Program-made: the position numbers and the translations under genes
Source of the DNA: Solimonas soli DSM 21787
GTDB lineage: Bacteria; Pseudomonadota; Gammaproteobacteria; Nevskiales; Nevskiaceae
Reading direction: 5' to 3'
Length of the DNA: 64,000 nucleotides
Assembly: GCF_000474945.1 (NCBI RefSeq)
Contig: NZ_KI440838.1
Location: 247,467 to 311,466 of the forward strand
Notes under the pieces: generated by a model
Told to the model about the DNA's origin: nothing
The model's input: only the letters and a program-made list of their open reading frames with translations
The model's database searches: none
Part shown: positions 1 through 10,398 of the stretch, in pieces
How positions within the stretch are numbered: the first letter of the stretch is position 1
Layout of the letters: the number at the start of each line of letters is the position of its first letter

Positions 1-299
1 TAGAGATCGCGGCCGGCGCCCATCGAGCGCGTGTCCGGCCGCGCGAAGAAGCCGCGCCGCGCGCCGTGGTGGCCCTCGCGGAAGCGCGCCGGCACCAGGA
101 TCTCGACCGACTGGCCGAGCAGCTCGCTGCGCGGATAGCCGAACAGGCGCTCGGTCTGCGAGTTGACCAGGATCATCCGGCCGTGGCGGTCGACCATGAT
201 CATGGCGTTCGGCGCGGCCTCGATGACGAGGCGCAGGCGCTCCTCTTCGCCGAGTCCCGGGCCCGGCGTCGACGGTACGTCGTGCGCATTGTCCAGCAT
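1..299 (-). CDS. PAS-domain sensor protein, N-terminal part (cut by window edge)
   Basis: The reverse strand from an ATG at 299 reads MLDNAHDVPSTPGPG and then a PAS domain: an 'LVIEAAPNAMIMVD' entry strand, 'GRMILVNSQTERLFGY', then 'ELLGQSVEILVPARFREGH'. This is the usual N-terminal sensory box of histidine kinases and diguanylate cyclases. The output domain lies beyond the window edge, so its class cannot be told. It is divergent from thiC and shares a ~150-bp promoter gap with it. The start codon is the first ATG before the PAS fold; an upstream alternative start is possible. Confidence 0.75.
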   Translation of the reverse strand, partial: MLDNAHDVPSTPGPGLGEEERLRLVIEAAPNAMIMVDRHGRMILVNSQTERLFGYPRSELLGQSVEILVPARFREGHHGARRGFFARPDTRSMGAGRDL

Positions 300-416
300 A
301 TGGCCGACCCTGGCTGTAAGCGCCGATTCTGTGCGGCGCCCGGGCAACGCTAGCAGAAGCGGTCGCCGGAAGGGCCCTGCGGGCCGACCAGCGCGGCGCC
401 GCGCCGGTCGCACGGT

Positions 417-444
417 TTGCGGGGACGGCCGGGCGCACTACACT
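417..444 (+). promoter_or_regulatory. Candidate sigma-70 promoter for the thiC leader
   Basis: TTGCGG at 417-422 and TACACT at 439-444 are separated by 16 bases. The predicted transcript start is near 451, just before the first base of the TPP aptamer P1 helix at 454. That fit is the main support. Confidence 0.45.
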
Positions 445-453
445 AGCCGCTCG

Positions 454-2507
<2,054 letters not shown>

Positions 2508-2534
2508 AACGGCGCGGGGGTGCCGGGGGGGGAT

Positions 2535-4397
2535 ATGACGAGGAACGAATTCGACGCGCTCGTCGCGCGGCTCGAACGCGCACAGCAACAGAACCCGGCG
2601 GCGTACCGCCGCCGGGTTCTGTTGCTGGCCTTTGCCGGCTACGCCTATCTCGGTGCGGTGTTGCTGGCGCTGTTCGCGCTGCTGGTGCTGGCCGCGCTCT
2701 CCGTGCTGTTTCTCAAGGCGCTGGCGGTCAAGCTGATCATTCCGCTGGCGGCCTTCATCTGGCTGGTGCTGCGCGCGGTGTGGGTCAAGTTCGACGCGCC
2801 GCCCGGCATTCCGCTGCGGCGCAGCGAAGTGCCGCAGCTGTACGCGATGCTCGATCGCCTCAGCGCGCGCCTGCGTGCGCCGCGTTTTCATCATGTGCTG
2901 CTGGTCGACGAGATGAATGCCGCGGTCGTGCAGTTGCCGCGCCTCGGCCCCTTCGGCGGGCACCGCAACTATCTCTTGCTCGGGCTGCCGCTGATGCAGA
3001 GCCTTACCACGCGGCAGTTCGAGGCGGTGCTGGCACACGAATTCGGACACCTGGCTGGCGGGCATGCCCGCGTCGGCAACTGGATCTACCGGCTGCGCAT
3101 GTCCTGGCAGCGTCTCGGCCATGCGCTGCGCCATTCGTCCGGTGCCGGTGGCGTGCTGTTCGGGCCTTTTCTCAACCGCTATCTGCCGTACTTCGAGGCG
3201 TACTCGTTTCCGCTGGCGCGTGCCAACGAGTACGAAGCCGACGCCGTCGCGGCGCGTCTGGTGTCGCCGCAGGCCGCCGCGCAGGCGCTCACCAACGTCG
3301 AGATTTCCGCGCGTTACTTCGGCAGCCGCTTCTGGGCGGGCGTTCATGCGAAGGCGAATGATCTGCCGCAGCCGTCGCTGACCCCGTATGCGCAGTTCGG
3401 CGCGAGCCTGCAGCGCGAGCTCGACATGGCGTCATCGAGCGACTGGTTGCAGCAGGCGCTGCGGCAGCGCACCACCTCGGACAATACGCACCCGGCGCTC
3501 GCCGATCGCCTCCGGGCGTTGGGATGTGAAGCGGAATTCGCGCTGCCGGCGCAGGGCGAAGGCGCCGAGCAGCTGCTCGGCGACGCTGCGACACGGCTGG
3601 CCGCGCAGCTCGACGAGGGCTGGCGCGAGGCCGTGGCCGATGCCTGGCAGCGCCGTCACGCGCAGGCGCAGCAGGAGCAGCAACGCCATGGCGAGCTCTG
3701 CGCATCGGAATCGCAAGGGGCCGAGCTGACGGTGGCCGAGGCGCGCGAGCTGGCGGCGCTCGAGGAGACCTGGGGCGCGGGCGCTGCGCGGGCACTCGAA
3801 CGCTTCCGCATCCTGCGCGAACGCGCGCCGCACGACGTCGTGACGGCCTATGAACTGGGCCGCAGGTTGCTGCGCATCGGCGATGCCGGCGGCGTGGCGC
3901 TGATCGAGGAGGCGATGGCGGCCGAGAGCGACGCCGTGGTGCCGGGTTGCGAGCTGCTGATCGAGCACTTTCTGGCGATCGGCGACGAGGCGCGGGCGCG
4001 TGCCGCGCAGGAGCGTCGCCTGCAGCAACAGGGCGTGCTGGCTGCCGCGCGGGCCGAGCGCGAAACGGTTCGCCTGAGCGATGCTTTTATCCCGCACGAA
4101 CTCGAGGCCGCGGTACGAGCCGGCTTGCGCGAGCAGCTGCAGGCCCTGCGCGGTCTGCGCGCGGCCTGGCTGATACGCAAGCAGGTTCGCCATCTGCCGG
4201 AACGACCCTGCTATGTGCTGGGTTTCACGATCACGCCCTGGTGGTCCTGGCACTCCCGGAAGCGCGGCCTGGCCATGCAGAAACGCATCGTCGAATCGGT
4301 GGCGTTTCCTGGCGAGACTTTCGTCCTCTGCGCGCAGGGCGACAACCGCCGTTTCGCCAGCAAGCTGAAGCGGGTTCGCGATTCGCGCCTGCTTTGA
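2535..4397 (+). CDS. M48-family zinc metallopeptidase with membrane segments and TPR-like C-terminus
   Basis: A 620-residue protein. Two hydrophobic stretches (about residues 30-80) are followed by an Ste24/HtpX-type catalytic site, 'VLAHEFGHLAGGH' (HExxH) at roughly residue 172. A downstream 'ANEYEADAVAARLV' supplies the third zinc ligand (ExxxD), as in M48 enzymes. The second half is rich in Ala/Glu/Arg helices with TPR-like spacing. It likely degrades or processes membrane-associated proteins. The ATG at 2535 follows thiC by 27 bases, so it may be co-transcribed. The alternative in-frame ATG at 2520 is less likely because the MPGGD stretch is not conserved-looking. Codons 17-31 overlap a perfect 21-bp inverted repeat. 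Confidence 0.85.
   Translation: MTRNEFDALVARLERAQQQNPAAYRRRVLLLAFAGYAYLGAVLLALFALLVLAALSVLFLKALAVKLIIPLAAFIWLVLRAVWVKFDAPPGIPLRRSEVPQLYAMLDRLSARLRAPRFHHVLLVDEMNAAVVQLPRLGPFGGHRNYLLLGLPLMQSLTTRQFEAVLAHEFGHLAGGHARVGNWIYRLRMSWQRLGHALRHSSGAGGVLFGPFLNRYLPYFEAYSFPLARANEYEADAVAARLVSPQAAAQALTNVEISARYFGSRFWAGVHAKANDLPQPSLTPYAQFGASLQRELDMASSSDWLQQALRQRTTSDNTHPALADRLRALGCEAEFALPAQGEGAEQLLGDAATRLAAQLDEGWREAVADAWQRRHAQAQQEQQRHGELCASESQGAELTVAEARELAALEETWGAGAARALERFRILRERAPHDVVTAYELGRRLLRIGDAGGVALIEEAMAAESDAVVPGCELLIEHFLAIGDEARARAAQERRLQQQGVLAAARAERETVRLSDAFIPHELEAAVRAGLREQLQALRGLRAAWLIRKQVRHLPERPCYVLGFTITPWWSWHSRKRGLAMQKRIVESVAFPGETFVLCAQGDNRRFASKLKRVRDSRLL
2583..2627. repeat. Perfect 21-bp inverted repeat with 3-nt loop inside the M48 gene
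   Basis: The left arm (2583-2603) is the exact reverse complement of the right arm (2607-2627). They are separated by TAC. The arms start CAGCAACAGAACCC and are about two-thirds GC, so the RNA hairpin would be very stable. It sits 48 bases inside the coding region and 76 bases after the thiC stop. There is no T-run after either arm, so it is not a standard intrinsic terminator. Confidence 0.95.
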
Positions 4398-4533
4398 GGC
4401 GCGCCCTTGCGGTGCCGTCTGCCGATGCGCGAAGGCCGGTACGCCCGGCCATCCTGCCGCCGGCGTCCCGCGCTATTTCCGCTTCGCGGCGTCGCTCCGT
4501 TATGGTTGCAGTCCCTCCGGATCGGCATCGGGC

Positions 4534-6300
4534 ATGAGCAACACAATCCTGCGGTGCGCAGTGGCATTCCTGGCGATCGCGGCCGGCTCGCTGTCGGCGG
4601 CCGCCGGTGCGCAGGGCGGCATTTCATCGCGCGCGCTCGACGCCACGGCGCCGCCGGCGACGCTCGCGCAGCTCGCGTCGGCGCAGCCGGTGGCGGCGAA
4701 GCACGCGATGGTCGTGACCTCGCAGCATCTCGCCACCGAGGTCGGCGTGCGCGTGCTGAAGGCCGGCGGCAACGCGATCGATGCGGCGGTGGCGGTCGGC
4801 TATGCGCTTGCCGTCGTCGAGCCGTGCTGCGGCAACATCGGCGGCGGCGGTTTCATGCTGATCCATCTCGCCGACGGCAAGGCGGCGTTCCTCGACTTCC
4901 GCGAGAAGGCGCCGGCCAAGGCGACGCCGACCATGATGCAGGACGACCAGGGCACGGTCGTCAAGGGCCGCAGTACCGACACATATCTTTCGGTGGGCGT
5001 GCCCGGCACGGTACTGGGCCTCGAAACGGCGCGCGCGAAGTACGGCACGATGAGCCGCGCGCAACTGATGCAGCCGGCGATCGATCTCGCACGCGAGGGT
5101 TATGTGCTGCAGCAGGGCGACGTCAATGTGCTCGGTTCGCGCACGGCCGATTTCGCGCGGACCCGCAACGTCGCGGCGATCTTTCTCAACGACGGCAAGC
5201 CCTGGCAGGTCGGCGAGCGTCTGCGGCAGCCGCAGCTCGCGCGCACGCTGGAGCTGATCCGCAAGGAAGGTCCCGACGCGTTCTATCGCGGCCCGATCGC
5301 GCGCACTTTGGTGCTCGACAGCATCGCCCGCGGCGGCATTCTGTCGATGCAGGATTTCGCGAACTACGACGTGCGGTGGGACGCGCCGGTGCGCTGCGAC
5401 TATCGCGGCTACGCGGTGCTGTCGTCACCGCCGCCGAGCTCCGGCGGCACGACGGTCTGCCAGATCCTGCAGATCGTCGAACCGTATCCCCTGCAGCAGT
5501 GGGGCTACGGCGCGGCGCAGAGCCTGCACGTTTTTGCCGAGGCGTCGCGCCGCGCGTATGCCGATCGCAATACTTACCTCGGCGATCCGGCGTTCGTGAC
5601 GAATCCGCTGGCGCAGTTGCTGGCGCCGGCGCATGCGGCGGCGCTGCGGCGCACGATTCGCGACGATCGCGCGACACCCTCGAGCGAGATCAAGGGCAAT
5701 CTGTTTGCCGATGAAGGCGAGCACACGACGCACTATTCGATCGTCGACGCGCAGGGCAATGCGGTCGGCGTGACGTACACGATCAACTATCTGTTCGGCA
5801 ATGCGCTGATCGCCGGCGATACCGGCTTCTTCCTCAACAACGAGATGGACGATTTCACGGCCAAGCCCGGTGTGCCGAACGGCTTCGGTCTGGTGCAGGG
5901 CACGGCGAACCAGATCGAAGCCGGCAAGCGGCCGCTCAGCTCGATGGCGCCGACCATCGTGCTCGACAAGGGCAAGCCGTTCATGGTCACCGGCAGCCCC
6001 GGCGGCTCGACGATCATCACGACGGTGGCGCAAAGCATCGTCAACGTCATCGCCTACGGGATGAACGCCCAGCAGGCCGTCGATGCGCCGCGCCTGCACA
6101 TGCAGTGGTTGCCGGATCAGATCATGGTCGAGCCGGGCCTGCTGACGCCGGAGGTGCGCGCGCAGCTGCAGGCGCTCGGCCATACCATCAGGGACGGCAA
6201 ATCCTGGGGTGCCGACGCGGCGATCGTCGTCGATGCCGACGGCACGCTCACCGGCGCCAACGACCGGCGCCGGCCGGCGGGACTGGCGGCCGGCTACTGA
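4534..6300 (+). CDS. ggt: Gamma-glutamyltransferase (glutathione hydrolase)
   Basis: Periplasmic enzyme that cleaves the gamma-glutamyl bond of glutathione and transfers it to water or amino acids. The 588-residue precursor starts with a signal peptide (MSNTILRCAVAFLAIAAG, cleavage probably near AGAQG). The autocatalytic nucleophile sits in 'EHTTHYSIVDAQGNAVGVTYT' near Thr398, where the precursor splits into large and small subunits. 'GNIGGGGFML' and 'PLSSMAPTIV' are further GGT signatures. It is a single gene with a 136-base upstream gap and ends 7 bases from the convergent Doc toxin gene. Length and motifs match the full family. Confidence 0.95.
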   Translation: MSNTILRCAVAFLAIAAGSLSAAAGAQGGISSRALDATAPPATLAQLASAQPVAAKHAMVVTSQHLATEVGVRVLKAGGNAIDAAVAVGYALAVVEPCCGNIGGGGFMLIHLADGKAAFLDFREKAPAKATPTMMQDDQGTVVKGRSTDTYLSVGVPGTVLGLETARAKYGTMSRAQLMQPAIDLAREGYVLQQGDVNVLGSRTADFARTRNVAAIFLNDGKPWQVGERLRQPQLARTLELIRKEGPDAFYRGPIARTLVLDSIARGGILSMQDFANYDVRWDAPVRCDYRGYAVLSSPPPSSGGTTVCQILQIVEPYPLQQWGYGAAQSLHVFAEASRRAYADRNTYLGDPAFVTNPLAQLLAPAHAAALRRTIRDDRATPSSEIKGNLFADEGEHTTHYSIVDAQGNAVGVTYTINYLFGNALIAGDTGFFLNNEMDDFTAKPGVPNGFGLVQGTANQIEAGKRPLSSMAPTIVLDKGKPFMVTGSPGGSTIITTVAQSIVNVIAYGMNAQQAVDAPRLHMQWLPDQIMVEPGLLTPEVRAQLQALGHTIRDGKSWGADAAIVVDADGTLTGANDRRRPAGLAAGY

Positions 6301-6306
6301 GGCGTC

Positions 6307-6777
6307 TCAGCGCGGCCCGCGTTTCGCGGTCATCGGCCGGCTCTTGCCGGGACTTGCGTACGCGGCTGTTGCTTCCTGCACCTGGGCGGGCGGATTCAGG
6401 CGCGTGTGCTCGCGCAGCCAGGCGGCGAAATCGGCTTCAGTGATGCGGCCTTCGGCGAGGCCGAGGATGGTCGTGTACTTGGCCTCGGCGGAGGCCTCCA
6501 GCACCGCATCATTGAGCGCGAGGAAGGTACGGTAGGCGACGAAGGCGGTGCGCTTGTTGCCGTCGACGAAGGCATGGTTCTTGGCGATGCCGAACGCGAG
6601 GCTCGCGGCGAGCGCCGCCAGATCGGGCGGCGGATCGCCGTAGGCATACAATTGCCGCGGTCGCGCGAGTGCCGGATCGAGCAGGTTTTCGTCGCGCAGG
6701 CCGGCGCTGCCGCCGTGTTCGGCGATCTGCCGGTCGTGCAGCATCAGCACCAGCGGCTTCTCGATCCGGACGATCAT
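6307..6777 (-). CDS. Death-on-curing (Doc) family toxin
   Basis: Fic-fold protein of 156 residues. The active-site motif reads HAFVDGNKRTA, i.e. the Doc variant HxFx(D)xNKR rather than the Fic HPFxxGNGR. In phage P1 Doc this variant phosphorylates EF-Tu and stops translation. The N-terminal part 'LRDENLLDPALARPRQLYAYG' is also typical. A basic tail of about 30 residues extends past the usual Doc end. It starts 9 bases after the stop of the AbrB-type antitoxin gene, so the two form a class II toxin-antitoxin operon. Confidence 0.9.
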   Translation of the reverse strand: MIVRIEKPLVLMLHDRQIAEHGGSAGLRDENLLDPALARPRQLYAYGDPPPDLAALAASLAFGIAKNHAFVDGNKRTAFVAYRTFLALNDAVLEASAEAKYTTILGLAEGRITEADFAAWLREHTRLNPPAQVQEATAAYASPGKSRPMTAKRGPR

Positions 6778-6786
6778 GGCCGGTGC

Positions 6787-7011
6787 TCAGCTGTCGGCGA
6801 GCTTGCGCAGGACGGCACGATCCTCACGCATGACCTGCTCGGCTACCGCCATCTGCGCCGCCAGCTGCGGGTCGTGCGGCATCAGCTTGATGCCGTCCGG
6901 CGTTTCGGCCACGTACAGCGTGTCGCCCTTGTCGACGCGCAGGCGCGCCAGCAGTTCCTTCGGCAGCAATACGCCGGCGGAATTGCCGACGGCGATGATC
7001 TTCAGTTCCAT
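6787..7011 (-). CDS. AbrB/MazE-type antitoxin
   Basis: A 74-residue protein with an N-terminal swapped-hairpin DNA-binding domain ('MELKIIAVGNSAGVLLPKELLARLRVDKGDTLYVAE', typical AbrB/SpoVT pattern). A charged helix follows ('LAAQMAVAEQVMREDRAVLRKLADS') that would wrap the toxin. It is first in the operon with the Doc toxin, and autoregulation by the complex is expected from family behaviour. A palindromic AT-rich patch just upstream (7024-7045) is the likely operator. Confidence 0.88.
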   Translation of the reverse strand: MELKIIAVGNSAGVLLPKELLARLRVDKGDTLYVAETPDGIKLMPHDPQLAAQMAVAEQVMREDRAVLRKLADS

Positions 7012-7023
7012 GGCGGCCTCCGC

Positions 7024-7045
7024 GACGTTTTAACGAATGTTATAA
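7024..7045 (-). promoter_or_regulatory. Candidate promoter/operator of the antitoxin-toxin operon
   Basis: CGTTTTAACG (7024-7033, near-palindrome) and GTTATAAC (7037-7044, perfect palindrome) lie side by side in an otherwise GC-rich region. On the minus strand TATAAC (7042-7037) is a good -10 box about 26 bases before the antitoxin ATG. Two short dyads across a promoter fit an AbrB-type autorepressor. Confidence 0.5.
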
Positions 7046-7073
7046 CGCTGCGGCTGCCATCGCCAGAGCGGGC

Positions 7074-8294
7074 TCAGGCAGGTGCCGCCGCCGGCAGCGG
7101 CCGGGCCTCGCGGATCGGCACATTGATCAGCGCGGCGGCGAGCGCGAAGGCCATGTCGGCATACCACATCCAGTTGTAATCACCGAAGCGCGCCAGCGTC
7201 ACGCCGCCGAGCCAGGCGCCGAAGAAACCGCCGAGCTGATGGCTGAGCAGCGTCATGCCGAACAGCGTCGCGAGGTAACGGGTGCCGAACAGCTTGCCGA
7301 CCAGGCCCGCGGTCGGCGGCACGGTGGCGAGCCAGGTGAAGCCGAGTCCGGCGGCGAACAGATAGAAGGTCAGCGGCGTGCGCGGTGAGACCAGATACAG
7401 GGCGATCATCAGCGCGCGGCTCGCGTAGATCGCCGCCAGCGTCCACTTCATGCGGTAGCGCTGGCCGAGCCAGCCGGCGAACAGGCTGCCGGCGATGTTG
7501 AACAGGCCGATCAGCGCCAGCGCGTTCGACGACACCTTCGCCGGCAGGCCGCAGAGCTGCACCTCGCCCGGCAAATGCGTGACGAGAAAGGCGATGTGCA
7601 GCCCGCAGGTGAAGAAGCCGGCGTGCAGGAACCAGTAGTTGCGATCGGCGAAGGCGCGGCGCAGCTCGGCTTTCAGTCCGTCGTCGGCTGTGCCTGCGAC
7701 GGTTGCCGGTTCGTCCCGAGGCGGCGCACGCAGCGCACGCGCCAGCGGCAAGGTCAGCAGGCTGCTCGCGGCGAGCGCGTACAGCGCCGCTGCCCAGCCG
7801 GCCACGGCGATCACCGCCTGCGCCAGCGGCGCGAACAGGAACTGGCCGAAGGAGCCGCCGGCGTTGATGAAGCCGGCCGCGAACGCGCGATGCTCGGCCG
7901 GCAGCTGGCGCGCGGTGGCGCCGATCAGGATCGAGAAGCTGCCGGCGCCGGCGCCCGCCGCCGCCAGCAGGCCGAGGCACAGCGTCAGTCCGAATTGGCC
8001 CGGAACGAAGGGCGTCAGCACCAGCCCGAAGGCGAGCAGCAGACCGCCAGCCTGCACGACGCCGACCGCGCCGCGCCGGTCGGCGAGCATGCCGAACAGC
8101 GGCTGCGCGACGCCCCACATGAGCTGGCCGACGGCGAGCGCGAAGCTGATGCCGACGATGCCGACGCCGCTCGACGCGTGGATCGGCGCAACGAACAGGC
8201 CCAGCGACTGGCGCACGCCCATGGTCAGCGTGAGGATGGTCGCCGCGGCGATCATCAGGCACCACTGCGCGCGCGCGGAATTTCCTGTCTCCAT
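7074..8294 (-). CDS. Major facilitator superfamily transporter
   Basis: A 406-residue inner-membrane protein with about twelve hydrophobic segments. Between segments 2 and 3 it has the MFS loop motif 'GMLADRRGA'. The family resemblance is to the OFA/monocarboxylate-type MFS carriers ('MGVRQSLGLFVAPI', 'GGSFGQFLFAPL'), but the substrate cannot be read from sequence. It lies just upstream of the toxin-antitoxin promoter region and 14 bases downstream of the small monooxygenase-like gene, so it may be the last gene of the GST-rarD-monooxygenase operon. Confidence 0.85.
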   Translation of the reverse strand: METGNSARAQWCLMIAAATILTLTMGVRQSLGLFVAPIHASSGVGIVGISFALAVGQLMWGVAQPLFGMLADRRGAVGVVQAGGLLLAFGLVLTPFVPGQFGLTLCLGLLAAAGAGAGSFSILIGATARQLPAEHRAFAAGFINAGGSFGQFLFAPLAQAVIAVAGWAAALYALAASSLLTLPLARALRAPPRDEPATVAGTADDGLKAELRRAFADRNYWFLHAGFFTCGLHIAFLVTHLPGEVQLCGLPAKVSSNALALIGLFNIAGSLFAGWLGQRYRMKWTLAAIYASRALMIALYLVSPRTPLTFYLFAAGLGFTWLATVPPTAGLVGKLFGTRYLATLFGMTLLSHQLGGFFGAWLGGVTLARFGDYNWMWYADMAFALAAALINVPIREARPLPAAAPA

Positions 8295-8307
8295 CGTTCT
8301 TCCTTTT

Positions 8308-8586
8308 TCAGGTCGTTTCCTGCCGCTTGTCGAGCGTCAGCGCTGCGCAGGCTTCGTCGAGCAGGGCGTAGACCGGCGCGAAGCGCGCGCGGAAATGCCG
8401 GTAGTCGTCCGGCGAGCGCCAGCGGTCGATCGTGCGGTAGGTGCCGTCGGCCAGCGACCGCAGCTCGGTGCCGAGATAGCCGTCGGCCTGGCGGAACAGC
8501 TCGGCCCAGACGCCGTCGCTGGCGTAGGTGGCGAGAAATTCCGGCAGCCGTTGCGGGTCCGGCGTGTAGCGCCAGACGATCCGCAA
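8308..8586 (-). CDS. Small antibiotic-biosynthesis-monooxygenase-like protein
   Basis: About 92 residues, starting from a TTG at 8586 (LRIVWRYTPDPQRLPEFL). The pattern 'WAELFRQADGYLGTELRS' followed by 'YRTIDRWRSPDDYRHFRARF' is that of the dimeric alpha/beta-barrel ABM family, which includes small oxygenases and heme-degrading-like proteins without tight substrate clues. The start is uncertain. No ATG or GTG lies in frame between the end of rarD and the conserved first strand, and the frame overlaps the rarD stop region (8604). The 3' end is 13 bases before the MFS gene. Confidence 0.6.
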   Translation of the reverse strand: MRIVWRYTPDPQRLPEFLATYASDGVWAELFRQADGYLGTELRSLADGTYRTIDRWRSPDDYRHFRARFAPVYALLDEACAALTLDKRQETT

Positions 8587-8603
8587 CTCGCGCGCCGGCG
8601 CGC

Positions 8604-9521
8604 TTACGCCGTTGCCAGCGCGGGCCGCACGCGGCGCGCGCGCCACAGGCCTTCTCCGGCATAGACGAACAGCGCCGACCAGATCAGACCGAAGCCGATG
8701 GCCTGCGTCGACGGGAACGACTCGTGGAACACGAACACGCCCGACAGCAGCTGCAGGGTCGGCGCCACGTACTGCATGAGGCCGATCGTCGACAGCGGCA
8801 CGCGGCGCACGCCGTAGGCGAACAGCACCAGCGGCACGGCGGTGACGACGCCGCTGGCGACGAGCAGCGTCGCCAACAGGCTGCCGTGCTGCAGGAACTG
8901 CAGGGTGCCGGCCTGCCATTCCCAGCCGAGGTAGACGAGCATCAGCGGCGCGATCAGCAGCGTCTCGACGCCGAGCCCGGCGATCGCGTCGACCACCGCC
9001 ATCTTGCGCACCAGGCCGTAGAGCGCGAACGACATGGCCAGGCTCAGCGCGATCCACGGCAGGCGGCCGACCTGCCAGGTCAGCCAGACCACGCCGAGCG
9101 CGGCGATCATCACGGCGAGCCACTGCGCCCGCGTCAGGCGTTCGCGCAGCACGAACACCCCGAGCAGCACGCTGACCAGCGGATTGATGAAGTAGCCGAG
9201 GCTGGTTTCGATGACGTGGCCGGCGCCGATCGCCCAGACGTAGAGCAGCCAGTTGCAGCTGATCATCGCCGCCGAGAGGGCGAGCTTGATCAGCATGGCG
9301 CGGTCGCGCAGCACTGCGCGCACCTTGCCGAGCTGGCCGCGCAGTGCCAGCCAGCCGAACACGAACAGGCAGGCCCAGACCACGCGGTGCGCCATGATCT
9401 CCACGGCGCCGGCCGCCTTCAGCAGACCGATGAACAGCGGCAGCATGCCCCAGGTGAGGAAGGCGCCGAAGGCGGCGGAAAAGCCGCGCCGCGATTCCGC
9501 CTCGTTGACGGTGGCACTCAT
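8604..9521 (-). CDS. rarD: RarD-type EamA transporter
   Basis: A 305-residue membrane protein with ten hydrophobic helices and two EamA halves. The pattern 'GYFINPLVSVLLGVFVLRERL' and 'GLMQYVAPTLQLLSGVFVFHE' is characteristic of RarD (the 'chloramphenicol-sensitive' RarD family). RarD is a permease whose substrate is not settled. Its ATG (9521) overlaps the TGA of the upstream glutathione S-transferase gene (ATGA), so translation is coupled. Confidence 0.88.
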   Translation of the reverse strand: MSATVNEAESRRGFSAAFGAFLTWGMLPLFIGLLKAAGAVEIMAHRVVWACLFVFGWLALRGQLGKVRAVLRDRAMLIKLALSAAMISCNWLLYVWAIGAGHVIETSLGYFINPLVSVLLGVFVLRERLTRAQWLAVMIAALGVVWLTWQVGRLPWIALSLAMSFALYGLVRKMAVVDAIAGLGVETLLIAPLMLVYLGWEWQAGTLQFLQHGSLLATLLVASGVVTAVPLVLFAYGVRRVPLSTIGLMQYVAPTLQLLSGVFVFHESFPSTQAIGFGLIWSALFVYAGEGLWRARRVRPALATA

Positions 9522-10267
9522 GCGGCGTTCTCCCCGAACGAGCTCATGGACACGGCCGGCTTCGACCGTGCCGGCAGCGGATCGTCGAGCGTGATGTGCT
9601 CGTCGGCGAACACGCGCTGCACGGACGGCCGCGCCAGCGTGCGCTGCGTCAGCGCCGTCCAGCGCGGATAGTGTTCCTGCGGCGCGAAGCCGTAGCGCCG
9701 CGCCCAGCGGAAGAAGACGATCAGGCAGGCGTCGACGAGGCTGAAGGCGCCGAGCGCGTAGCCCTGCGCACCGGCACCGGCGTCCAGCACCTGTCGCGGC
9801 AGGCGCGCTTCGAGGTCCTGCCAGCAGTGCCTCAGCAGCGCGCGGCCGCTGGCTTCGACCGCGGCCTGCGCCGCCGCCTCGGCCGCGTAGCGAGCCGGAT
9901 AGAAGACCTGCATGAAGGCGTGGGCGTGCACGTCGGTGGCGAGCCACGACAGCCATTCCCAGGCGCGCGCCGCGCCGACGGCGTCGGCCGGCAGCAGCTT
10001 CGCCTGCGGATGCCGCCCGGCGAGCAGGCGCAGGATCGCCAGATTCTCGGTCAGCGTCTGCGCCTCGCCGTCGACGCGGAAGCTCAGCACCGGCACGTGG
10101 CCGCGCGCATTGACGGCGAGGAATTCCGGCTTGCGCTGGTCGCCGGCCGCCAGCAGCAGGCGCGTCGTCGCGTAATCGCCGAGCCCGGCGAGCTGGATTT
10201 CCTCGAGCGCGATGTGGGCGGCAAGCGAACAGGCGCCGGGTGCGTAGTAGAGGCGGTAGTGCGGCAT
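9518..10267 (-). CDS. Glutathione S-transferase family protein
   Basis: A 249-residue cytosolic enzyme. The N-terminal thioredoxin-like domain starts 'YRLYYAPGACSLAAHIALEE', the beta-class GST pattern with catalytic Ser/Cys in 'GACSL'. It continues with 'NARGHVPVL' (cis-Pro) and 'LTENLAILRLLAGRHP'. The C-terminal helical domain follows from about residue 90, with 'LVDACLIVFFRWARRYG'. First gene of the gst-rarD-monooxygenase set, divergent from the LysR gene at 10399. A dyad at 10347-10367 lies between them. Confidence 0.88.
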   Translation of the reverse strand: MPHYRLYYAPGACSLAAHIALEEIQLAGLGDYATTRLLLAAGDQRKPEFLAVNARGHVPVLSFRVDGEAQTLTENLAILRLLAGRHPQAKLLPADAVGAARAWEWLSWLATDVHAHAFMQVFYPARYAAEAAAQAAVEASGRALLRHCWQDLEARLPRQVLDAGAGAQGYALGAFSLVDACLIVFFRWARRYGFAPQEHYPRWTALTQRTLARPSVQRVFADEHITLDDPLPARSKPAVSMSSFGENAA

Positions 10268-10346
10268 GACGATCTCGTCCGGCTTTTCGACGCCGCGCAG
10301 TGTGAGCGCGCCGCCGCGACCAGGGAATCGAAAGGTTTTGCCCGCC

Positions 10347-10367
10347 GCTGTGAGCCGAATTCACAGC
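10347..10367. promoter_or_regulatory. LysR-type operator between gst and the divergent lysR gene
   Basis: GCTGTGA (10347-10353) and TCACAGC (10361-10367) are perfect inverted 7-mers around a 7-base spacer, giving the T-N11-A pattern bound by LysR regulators. A TACACT -10 box follows at 10384-10389, only 9 bases before the regulator's ATG. Confidence 0.6.
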
Positions 10368-10398
10368 GCTGCCGCGTGCGGCATACACTCCTGCCGCC

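Noticed and set aside
2583..2627. Inverted repeat read as the thiC terminator
   Set aside because: No T-tract after either arm, and it lies inside a clear coding region.
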